Origin: Shimia_B sp038525525
GTDB lineage: Bacteria; Pseudomonadota; Alphaproteobacteria; Rhodobacterales; Rhodobacteraceae
NCBI GenBank assembly: GCA_038525525.1
Contig: JBCBHO010000003.1
Span: forward strand, 186,001-250,000
Length of the DNA: 64,000 nt
Direction: 5' to 3'
Part shown: positions 24,446 to 31,574 of the stretch, one piece after another
Numbering within the stretch: the stretch's first letter is position 1
Layout: every line of letters begins with the position of its first letter
Notes under the pieces: model-generated
The model's input: only the letters and a program-made list of their open reading frames with translations
The model's database searches: none
Told to the model about the DNA's origin: nothing
Translations under genes and position numbers: made by a program

Positions 24446-25452
24446 GCCCAGTTGCCCTTGGACATGAGGCCGAGGATCTCGAGCTGGCGCCAATTGATGT
24501 ATTTCTCCGACCACTTGCACCAAAGGTCCGGATCCTGCGCGATCCCCTCGGCATAGGCCTTGTATTCCGACGAGCGGGCATAGTGCTGGCCGCGCTTCAG
24601 CTCCTCGCTTGCCTTCTCGGCGAAGGTATCGAGAAACTTCGTGTGGAGGAGCGCGCCCGAGGCCTTTTCGCCCCCCGTCGGGTCAAACACCCGGTTGAGC
24701 TTGCGCGGCAGGAGCATGTGGGTCGAGCTGACATAGACATAGGGACGCCGCCACTTCACCAGCGGGATCTTGTTGAGCGCCGGCGCGCGCCGCGGGTCCA
24801 TCGGGAAGAATTTCCGCGCCCGGGGGCCGCCCTGGATCCAGAGGTTGCGATAGGTGTGGTTCTCGGAGATCGAGTAATTCCCGCTGTCAAACCAGCTCAC
24901 GATCTCGAGTGGGTTCTGCCCCTCGCGGTAGGGCTGCGCGTCCATGCGTCCCTTGGGATACATGTCGAGGAGCATGGCGCCCATGGACTGGTGTCCGGAG
25001 GCATCGAGCCAGTCCGTGAGTGCGGGCAGGGGTCGCGTATCGCAGAACGGGTAGACGAGGAATTCATCGGGATCCACCGTCAGGCACCAATGCCCGTGGG
25101 CGTATTGGCGCATCAGGTAATTGAGCCAGTCCACCCCGTAGCGCGCGCGCTTGTAGCTCGCCTCCGTGTGCCACAGCGAGACATCCCTCTGGGCGGCGAG
25201 ATAGGGCGCGGAGCCGTCCGAGCTGTCATTGTCGACGAAGATGAAATGATCGACGCCCAGATCGCGGTAGTACTTCAGGAAGTAGGGCAGGCGGACCTTC
25301 TCGTTCCGCTGCGTACAGAAGAGCAGGATATCGTCCGGCTTGATCTCGGATGTGCGGTTGACGACGGAGCGCAGCTCGCGGCGCTTGCGCAGCCCTCGCA
25401 CGATGTAACGCTTGCGGCGTAAACGCATGCGGTATGTCTGCAAAACGCCCAA
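24442..25452 (-). CDS. GT2-like glycosyltransferase (Glyco_tranf_2_4 type), paralog 1
   Basis: A 336-residue cytoplasmic protein. GT-A type motifs are visible: LFCTQRNEKVRLPYFLKYYR, DHFIFVDNDSSDGS and WCLTVDPDEFLVYP, where D-P-D-E replaces the DxD. It aligns throughout with the gene at 25635-26669 (shared HWCLT/RWALT, SGALLHTKFL/TGVLLHSKFL and the same closing QLEALGLM/QLEILGLM). The start is TTG at 25452: the paralog has the same basic N-terminus (TYRMRLRRKRY against AYKLRWRRRKY), so starting at the first ATG (25428) would delete conserved residues. It probably adds one sugar to a surface polysaccharide. Confidence 0.82.
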   Translation of the reverse strand: MGVLQTYRMRLRRKRYIVRGLRKRRELRSVVNRTSEIKPDDILLFCTQRNEKVRLPYFLKYYRDLGVDHFIFVDNDSSDGSAPYLAAQRDVSLWHTEASYKRARYGVDWLNYLMRQYAHGHWCLTVDPDEFLVYPFCDTRPLPALTDWLDASGHQSMGAMLLDMYPKGRMDAQPYREGQNPLEIVSWFDSGNYSISENHTYRNLWIQGGPRARKFFPMDPRRAPALNKIPLVKWRRPYVYVSSTHMLLPRKLNRVFDPTGGEKASGALLHTKFLDTFAEKASEELKRGQHYARSSEYKAYAEGIAQDPDLWCKWSEKYINWRQLEILGLMSKGNWA

Positions 25453-25634
25453 AGGTTACCCCGTTGCCTCCTGCGCGACCGTAGGCCGTTTTGCCCAAGG
25501 ATTGGTTAACCCTCGCCCGCTGCCCATGCCGCTGGTGCCCTGTTCTCGCAAGGCTTTCTCAAGGTGTAGGTGCTCCGGCTGCACCAGACAAGGAATTGTC
25601 CCCCAGTTGGACACGACCCTGCGTCACGAAAGAC

Positions 25635-26669
25635 TCACCTCGGGCCGTCTGGCCACTCCCCCCGGCGCATGAGGCCGAGCGCCTCGAGCTGCGCCGGGCC
25701 GTCATAGCGGGTCGAGGGCGCCCCGATGAGGGTCGGGCTTTGCGTGAGGCGGTCGTAATAAGCCCCGTAGCGATCGGGATGGGTGAAATGCTCGGCGCGG
25801 AGCTTTTCCTCGGCGGATTTGGTGACGACCTCGGGCAGAAACTTTGAATGGAGAAGAACGCCCGTGGGCCGTGCGTGGCGCGCGTCAAACGCATCATTGA
25901 GCCGACGGGGCAGGGCGAGATGGGTCGAACTCGCATAGGCCATCCCGCGCCGCCATTTCACGAGCGGCACCTTGTGGAGGTGAGGCGCATGATCGGGCGT
26001 ATCCGCGAAGAAGACCCGCTTGCGCGGCCCACCCCGGATCGAGATATTCCTGAATTTCGGCTGGTATTCCCACGTATAGCCGTGCGCGTCGAAATGCGTG
26101 AGCGTCTCCCAGACCGGGCGCCCGGGCGCGTAGGGCGCCGCGCCCAAGGGGCCATCGGGATAGAGATCGAGCATCAGCGCACCAAAGCTCTCGATGCCGC
26201 GCGCGTCGAGCCACTCACAGAGCTCAGGCAAGGGGCGAGAGGCCGCTTCGGGGTATGTTAGACACTCATCCGCATCCAGCGTGAGCGCCCAACGGCCCGG
26301 CGCGTAGAGATGCTGGAGACGGTTGAGCCAGTCCACGCCGAAGCGCGCCGCCTTGTAGCTCGCAGCCGTCCGCCACAGGCTGACATCCGGGGCCTGGGCG
26401 AGGTAGTCCGTCGTCCCGTCATCGGAGCCATTGTCGACGATGAGGAAGTGCTCCACGCCCAGCGTCCGGTGGTGCTCGAGCCAGAACGGCAGTCGCGCGA
26501 TCTCGTTGCGCATGGTGGAAAAGCACAAGATGCGGCGGCCCGGCGCGTCATGAAGCCTGAAGTTCACTGGCGTCAGCTCATGCCGCTTCCGCCACGCGCG
26601 GGCGAGATACTTCCGCCGACGCCAGCGCAGCTTGTAGGCCAGCCAGAGCTCCGCGGCGACGCCAGCCAT
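25635..26669 (-). CDS. GT2-like glycosyltransferase (Glyco_tranf_2_4 type), paralog 2
   Basis: A 344-residue paralog of the adjacent gene at 24442-25452. It has CFSTMRNEIARLPFWLEHHR, DHFLIVDNGSDDGT-like HFLIVDNGSDDGTTDY, and ALTLDADECLTYP with the metal-binding D-A-D. The conserved block PLVKWRRGMAYASSTHLALPRRLN follows. A 182-base gap with no gene separates the paralogs, so paralog 1 may have its own promoter. It lies 5 bases after galU on the same strand and is probably co-transcribed with it; GalU would supply UDP-glucose or derived donors. Confidence 0.83.
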   Translation of the reverse strand: MAGVAAELWLAYKLRWRRRKYLARAWRKRHELTPVNFRLHDAPGRRILCFSTMRNEIARLPFWLEHHRTLGVEHFLIVDNGSDDGTTDYLAQAPDVSLWRTAASYKAARFGVDWLNRLQHLYAPGRWALTLDADECLTYPEAASRPLPELCEWLDARGIESFGALMLDLYPDGPLGAAPYAPGRPVWETLTHFDAHGYTWEYQPKFRNISIRGGPRKRVFFADTPDHAPHLHKVPLVKWRRGMAYASSTHLALPRRLNDAFDARHARPTGVLLHSKFLPEVVTKSAEEKLRAEHFTHPDRYGAYYDRLTQSPTLIGAPSTRYDGPAQLEALGLMRRGEWPDGPR

Positions 26670-26674
26670 GGGCG

Positions 26675-27568
26675 CTACTGCGCGGCTTTGCGGGCCGCGC
26701 TCAGCTCGTCGAGATAGGAAGAGAACTCGTCACGCAGGTCTTCCCGGGCGAGGCCGAAGGCCACTGTCGCCTGCAGGAACCCGGCCTTTGAGCCACAGTC
26801 GAAGCGCTGCCCTCGGAAGCGGAGGCCGTAGACGCCCTCACCTTCTTCAAGCTCCTTGGCGATGGCGTCGGTGAGCTGGATCTCTCCGCCCGCGCCGCTC
26901 TTCATCCGGTTGAGATGGGTCATGACCGACGGCTTGAGGATATACCGGCCGATCACGGCAAGGTTGGACGGCGCGGCGGAGGCTTCCGGCTTCTCTACAA
27001 GGCCCTTCGCTGAAACGAGATGACCCATGTCCTCGGCCACGTCGAGCACGCCGTAGGAGGACACCTTCTCCTGCGGGACCTCCATGGCTGCCACGATATT
27101 GCCGCCCGTCTCGTTGTAGGCCTCCACCATCTGCTTCAGGCAGCTTTCCTTGCCGGCGATCACATCGTCGGGGAGGATCACGGCGAAGGGCTCGTTATGG
27201 ACGAGCCGCCGTGCGCACCATACCGCATGCCCGAGGCCCAACGCGCGATGCTGGCGGATATAGGCGATGGCCCCCGATTCCATGTTGGTCGACTTCAGCG
27301 TTTCGAGAAGCGCGGTCTTGCCCTTCTTCTTGAGCGTCCCCTCGAGCTCCGGCGCGTGGTCGAAATAATCCTCCAGCGCGGATTTCCCGCGCGAGGTCAC
27401 GAAGATGAATTCCTTGATGCCGGCGGCCCGCGCTTCGTCGATGGCATACTGGATCAGCGGGCGATCCACGAGGGTCATGATCTCTTTCGGGACAGACTTC
27501 GTCGCCGGGAGAAACCGCGTGCCTTGCCCCGCCACGGGGAAGATCGCCTTTGTCACCTTTTTGGCCAT
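26675..27568 (-). CDS. galU: UTP-glucose-1-phosphate uridylyltransferase
   Basis: A 297-residue nucleotidyltransferase making UDP-glucose, the precursor for UDP-galactose, UDP-glucuronate and glucans. The signature GQGTRFLPATKSVPKEIM starts the protein, followed by DRPLIQYAIDEA, the catalytic-site segment FAVILPDDVI, MEVPQEKVSSYGV, and the sugar-binding FRGQRFDCGSKAGFLQAT. The length is standard. It heads a minus-strand run with glycosyltransferases and the sulfotransferase, so it probably feeds that glycan pathway as well as general metabolism. Confidence 0.95.
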   Translation of the reverse strand: MAKKVTKAIFPVAGQGTRFLPATKSVPKEIMTLVDRPLIQYAIDEARAAGIKEFIFVTSRGKSALEDYFDHAPELEGTLKKKGKTALLETLKSTNMESGAIAYIRQHRALGLGHAVWCARRLVHNEPFAVILPDDVIAGKESCLKQMVEAYNETGGNIVAAMEVPQEKVSSYGVLDVAEDMGHLVSAKGLVEKPEASAAPSNLAVIGRYILKPSVMTHLNRMKSGAGGEIQLTDAIAKELEEGEGVYGLRFRGQRFDCGSKAGFLQATVAFGLAREDLRDEFSSYLDELSAARKAAQ

Positions 27569-27692
27569 GAGACCCTCTTTTCACTCGTCATACCGTAACT
27601 GCGCGCACCGAAAAGCCCGATTTCGAGCCGATGGCGAGAGCCTGCCTGAAACTCGGACCGGATGCGATGTAATTGCGACATGCCGCCGACCC

Positions 27693-28493
27693 TCAGCGCA
27701 GCCCCGCATCCGCGAGGATGCGTTCGATCCGGGCCACGTCCTCGGGATTGTTGAGTTCCCAGAACTCCCGCCCGCGCGCCTCGACCTCGACGCAAAGCAC
27801 CTCCCGCCCCTGCTCGAGAAAGCGCAGCTGCTCGAGGCCTTCGAGCGTTTCGAGGGGGCCAACGGGCCAGGCGGGATAGTCGGCCAGGGCCCGGGGCCGG
27901 TAGGCATAGACCCCCACGTGGTGAAAGACAGGGGTCGCCTCGTCCTCGGCATATCGGCGCGCTGTGTAAGGGATCACTTCCTTGGAGAAATAGAGCCCGC
28001 GACGCCCCGCGCCGAAAACGGCGGTGGTCCCGCCCACGCGCCCGGCCTTCCGATCCTCGAGGAAGCCGTTGAGCGCGCGCCCGTCACAGCGCAGCACGGG
28101 CGTCGCGATATCGGCCTCTGGCGCGGCCTTGAGCCCGGCGACGAGTTCTTCCACGAACCAGGCGGGCGTGAGCGGCGCGTCGCCTTGCAGATTGACCACA
28201 ATGTCATAGCCGCCGCCCAGCGCGGCATGGGCCTCTGCCACACGCTCTGTCCCGTTGGCGGCGGCAGGCGAGGTCATGACAACGTCCGCGCCGAGCGCCT
28301 GCCCGGCGGCTTCGATGCGCGTGTCGTCGGTGGCGATCACCACCCGGTCGATGCCCGCCACGCCCTGCGCAGCCTCCCAGGACCGCGCAAGAAGGCTCCG
28401 CGCCTCGCCCGTCGCACCGCGGAGCGCGACAAGCGGCTTCCCGGGATAACGCGTCGAGGCATAGCGCGCGGGGATGACGATGAGGGTCTTCAT
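27693..28493 (-). CDS. kdsB: CMP-KDO synthetase (3-deoxy-manno-octulosonate cytidylyltransferase)
   Basis: A 266-residue enzyme that activates KDO with CTP for transfer to lipid A or capsule. The nucleotide-binding IPARYASTRYPGKPL opens the protein. The family motifs ATDDTRIEAAG, GTERVAEA, NLQGDAPL and the C-terminal GPLETLEGLEQLR and ELNNPEDVARIE follow. The N-terminal end overlaps the cysQ stop as ATGA, so the two are translationally coupled. With kdsD at 17.2 kb it gives two steps of KDO metabolism in the window; a capsule-specific KpsU copy is an alternative to a housekeeping KdsB. Confidence 0.92.
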   Translation of the reverse strand: MKTLIVIPARYASTRYPGKPLVALRGATGEARSLLARSWEAAQGVAGIDRVVIATDDTRIEAAGQALGADVVMTSPAAANGTERVAEAHAALGGGYDIVVNLQGDAPLTPAWFVEELVAGLKAAPEADIATPVLRCDGRALNGFLEDRKAGRVGGTTAVFGAGRRGLYFSKEVIPYTARRYAEDEATPVFHHVGVYAYRPRALADYPAWPVGPLETLEGLEQLRFLEQGREVLCVEVEARGREFWELNNPEDVARIERILADAGLR

Positions 28494-29287
28494 GGCTCTA
28501 CGAGGTCCACGCCAGGCGCATGTGCGATGAAATAGGGGTTCTCGTAGCCAGCTTTTCCGTAGGTGAGCGGCGTCAGGTCATCGAACCGCACGACCGCGCC
28601 GCCAGCCCCCGCGAGGACGGCATGGGCCGCCGCGGTATCCCATTCCATGGTCCGCCCCAACCGGGGGTAGAGGTCCGCTTCGCCGCTGGCGATGAGGCAG
28701 AACTTGAGCGACGATCCCGCCGCCTTGCTGTCGGCCACGCTGTAGCGCGCGATGTACTCTTCGAGCTCAGGCGAGCGGTGCGATTTCGACGCCACGACGA
28801 GGAGCGCGGCGTTGTCCGGCGCCTTTACAGAAAGGGGCCGTGTCGCACCGGGCCGGGCGAGATCGAAAGGCCCCTCCTCCTCCACCGTGTGCCCCACGGC
28901 ATCGGTGTAAAAGAGGCGGCCCTTGGCGGGCGCGTAGACGACGCCGCGCGTGGGCCGGCCGCCTTCGACCAGCGCGATATTGACCGTGAAATCACCCCGG
29001 CGATGGATGAATTCCTTCGTCCCGTCGAGCGGGTCCACGATTAGAAACGTCTCCGCCCGCGCGGCATGGGAGGCTGATTGCTCCTCTGTGACGAGCGTCA
29101 CCTCCGGGAAGGCCGCCCGCAGGCCTGCCGAGATCAGCGCGTCGGCGGCCTCGTCGGCCTCGGTCACAGGGCTCGCATCTGATTTCACCTTCACATCGAA
29201 ATCATCGGCCTCGTAGATCTCCATGATCTTCTCGCCTGCCTCCAGCGCCAAGCGCCGCGTGACCTCTTCCAGTTTTGCATAGTCCAC
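28490..29287 (-). CDS. cysQ: 3'(2'),5'-bisphosphate nucleotidase (PAP phosphatase)
   Basis: An inositol-monophosphatase-fold enzyme, 265 residues with the start used here, that hydrolyses PAP (the by-product of PAPS-dependent sulfotransferases and of PAPS reductase) to AMP. Metal-site motifs are VTEEQ, DPLDGTKEFI and EWDTAAAHAVLAGAGG. I use GTG at 29287 (V-D-Y-A-K-L), preceded by AAAGG; this gives the normal CysQ length, while upstream ATGs add 16-67 unrelated residues. Coupling to kdsB and closeness to a sulfotransferase suggest a role in surface sulfation in addition to sulfate assimilation. Confidence 0.9.
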   Translation of the reverse strand: MDYAKLEEVTRRLALEAGEKIMEIYEADDFDVKVKSDASPVTEADEAADALISAGLRAAFPEVTLVTEEQSASHAARAETFLIVDPLDGTKEFIHRRGDFTVNIALVEGGRPTRGVVYAPAKGRLFYTDAVGHTVEEEGPFDLARPGATRPLSVKAPDNAALLVVASKSHRSPELEEYIARYSVADSKAAGSSLKFCLIASGEADLYPRLGRTMEWDTAAAHAVLAGAGGAVVRFDDLTPLTYGKAGYENPYFIAHAPGVDLVEP

Positions 29288-29438
29288 GGCGCGGCCTTTC
29301 GAATTCTTGATCGGATTCCTGCCCCGCCTTATCATCGCGGGATAACCGGTGGGCAAGGTCTGCCGGAGTAACGAGGGTGACGACACCCCGATCCCGGCCC
29401 TGCCGGGCCGACACAAGGCGTACCGAGGCAGAGGTCCC

Positions 29439-30260
29439 ATGTTTGAACAGTCACGCATTCGCACGCGACGCTCGGCAGCCGCGAACATACTGGAGCTGAT
29501 CTATCACTCCATCGTGCGCAATATCCGGCGTGGCCACGCCAACGCGCTCATGGGTCTGCTCGTCAACATGCTTCAGGCGGTAATGCTCGTGGCGGCCTTC
29601 TACCTCATGTTCACGATACTCGGGCTGCGGAGCATGGCGATCCGCGGAGATTTCCTCGTCTACCTCATGTCGGGGATCTTCCTCTTCATGACCCACATCA
29701 AGACGGTCAACGCGGTCTTCGGATCCGAAGGCCCGGCGAGCCCGATGATGCAGCACGCGCCGATGAACACGCTCATCGCCCTTGCGGGATCCGCGCTGGC
29801 CACGCTCTACACCCAGACGCTGACGGCGATCATCGTGCTCCTCGGCTACCACGTCATCCTCGAGCCGGTGGACATCGATCGCCCGATCCAGACGTTCGGA
29901 ATGTTCCTCATCGCGTGGTTCGCGGGGGCGGCCGTGGGGATCGTGCTGCTCGCGCTCAAGCCGTGGTCGCCCTCTGTCGTGAATATCATCGCGCAGATCT
30001 ACACCCGGGCAAACATGGTGGCGTCAGGGAAGATGTTCGTGGCCAACCAGCTTCCGCCCGTGATGCTTGCAATGTTCGACTGGAATCCGCTCTTTCACGC
30101 CATCGATCAGGCCCGCGGGTTTGCATTCATCAATTACGCGCCGCGGAATTCCTCCATCGAGTATCCGATCTACGTCGCGCTCGTGCTGATCGTCATAGGG
30201 TTCATGCTGGAATTCTACACGCGCCGCCACGCCTCCGCGAGCTGGGGCGCACGGGCCTAG
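29439..30260 (+). CDS. ABC-2 type polysaccharide export permease (KpsM-like)
   Basis: A 273-residue membrane protein with about six transmembrane segments (for example ALMGLLVNMLQAVMLVAAFYLMF, YLMSGIFLFM, LTAIIVLLGYHVIL, MFLIAWFAGAAVGIVLLAL and a last one near the C-terminus) and the ABC-2 pattern of capsule and O-antigen exporters (F-D-W-N-P-L-F-H-A-I-D near the end). GAGG precedes the ATG at 29439. An ABC-2 permease needs an ATPase such as KpsT, but none lies next to it: upstream is divergent cysQ, downstream convergent dnaJ. It may work with an ATPase elsewhere. Confidence 0.83.
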   Translation: MFEQSRIRTRRSAAANILELIYHSIVRNIRRGHANALMGLLVNMLQAVMLVAAFYLMFTILGLRSMAIRGDFLVYLMSGIFLFMTHIKTVNAVFGSEGPASPMMQHAPMNTLIALAGSALATLYTQTLTAIIVLLGYHVILEPVDIDRPIQTFGMFLIAWFAGAAVGIVLLALKPWSPSVVNIIAQIYTRANMVASGKMFVANQLPPVMLAMFDWNPLFHAIDQARGFAFINYAPRNSSIEYPIYVALVLIVIGFMLEFYTRRHASASWGARA

Positions 30261-30358
30261 GGACCCTCGCGCAACGATAGCTGTGAGGGAGCTGCGCGCG
30301 AGCTCTAGGTACGGCACTCACGCATTGCGCACTCCGTTCGATCCTGCGGCGGCAGGGC

Positions 30359-31504
30359 TTAACCCTTCATCTTCTCCCAGAAGTTCTTCACCGACTTCAC
30401 GAAGCTCGAGCTCTCAGGGTTGTTGTCGACGCTGAGCTCTTCGAACTCCTTCAGAAGCTCTTTCTGGCGGCTCGTCAGGTTCACCGGGGTCTCCACGGCG
30501 AGCTCGATGAACATGTCACCGGTGCCCCCGCCACGCAGCGCCGGCATGCCCTTGGCGCGAAGCCGCATCTGGCGGCCTGACTGACTGCCGGCCGGGATCT
30601 TCACGCGACTGCGGCCGCCATCGATCGTCGGCACCTCGATATCCCCGCCCATGGCCGCCGAGGTCATGCTCACCGGCACTCGGCAATAGAGATCGGAGCC
30701 TTCGCGCTGGAAGATCGGGTGATCGGCCACCTCGATGAAGATGTAGAGATCGCCCGAGGGACCGCCGCGCATGCCTGCCTCGCCCTCGCCGGAGAGGCGG
30801 ATGCGGGTGCCCGTCTCCACCCCCGCGGGGATGTTGACGGAAAGCGCGCGGTCTTTCTCGACGCGACCCGCACCGCCGCAGACGCGGCAGGGGTTCTGGA
30901 TGATCTGGCCCATGCCATTGCAGGTGGGACAGGTGCGCTCCACCGTGAAGAAGCCCTGCTGCGCGCGCACCTTGCCCATGCCCGAGCAGGTCGGGCACGT
31001 GACGGGCTCGCTGCCGCCCTCGGCACCGGACCCTTCACAGGCAGAGCAAACCACGGAGGTGGGAACGTTGATCGTCTTGGACAGGCCCTCGAAGGCGTCC
31101 TCGAGATCGATGCGCAGATTGTAGCGGAGATCCGAGCCCCGCGCGGCACGCCGCCCCCGGCCGCCCCGCTGCTGCCCGCCCATGAAATCGCCGAAGAGAT
31201 CGTCGAACACATCGGAGAAGGCCGAGGCGAAATCGCCTTGCCCGCCGGCCCCGCCCGCGCGGCCGCCGCCCATGCCGCCTTCGAAGGCCGCGTGGCCGAA
31301 GCGGTCATAAGCCGCTTTCTTGTCCGCATCTTTCAAGACGTCATAGGCCTCGTTCACTTCCTTGAACTGGGCCTCGGCATCGGGATTGTCGGAGTTGCGG
31401 TCGGGGTGCAGCTCTTTCGCCTTTCGGCGATAGGCCTTCTTGATCTCATCAGAGGCAGCGCCCTTCGAGACCCCAAGCGTTTCGTAGTAATCGCGTTTGC
31501 TCAT
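30359..31504 (-). CDS. dnaJ: Chaperone DnaJ (Hsp40)
   Basis: A 381-residue class A J-protein that delivers substrate to DnaK and stimulates its ATPase. The J-domain holds the essential HPD in KELHPDRNSD. A glycine/phenylalanine-rich region follows (GGMGGGRAGGAGGQGDF). The zinc domain has four C-x-x-C-x-G-x-G repeats: CSACEGSG, CPTCSGMG, CPTCNGMG and CRVCGGAG. The C-terminal substrate-binding and dimerisation domains are complete. It is transcribed with dnaK across a 70-base gap that contains a hairpin. Confidence 0.97.
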   Translation of the reverse strand: MSKRDYYETLGVSKGAASDEIKKAYRRKAKELHPDRNSDNPDAEAQFKEVNEAYDVLKDADKKAAYDRFGHAAFEGGMGGGRAGGAGGQGDFASAFSDVFDDLFGDFMGGQQRGGRGRRAARGSDLRYNLRIDLEDAFEGLSKTINVPTSVVCSACEGSGAEGGSEPVTCPTCSGMGKVRAQQGFFTVERTCPTCNGMGQIIQNPCRVCGGAGRVEKDRALSVNIPAGVETGTRIRLSGEGEAGMRGGPSGDLYIFIEVADHPIFQREGSDLYCRVPVSMTSAAMGGDIEVPTIDGGRSRVKIPAGSQSGRQMRLRAKGMPALRGGGTGDMFIELAVETPVNLTSRQKELLKEFEELSVDNNPESSSFVKSVKNFWEKMKG

Positions 31505-31520
31505 TCACGGGCTCCTTTAA

Positions 31521-31561
31521 AGGAACGTGGGGCGACCTGATCAGCCGCCCCATTGGTTCCT
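31521..31561 (-). promoter_or_regulatory. Hairpin in the dnaK-dnaJ intercistronic RNA
   Basis: On the transcribed minus strand AGGAAC (31561-31556) pairs with GTTCCT (31526-31521) and, inside it, GGGGCG (31551-31546) with CGCCCC (31534-31529). The hairpin is followed by TTTAAAGGAG, the dnaJ ribosome binding site, not a T-run, so it looks like a stability or processing element or a modulator of dnaJ translation and not a terminator. Confidence 0.5.
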
Positions 31562-31574
31562 GACGTCTCGCGCC

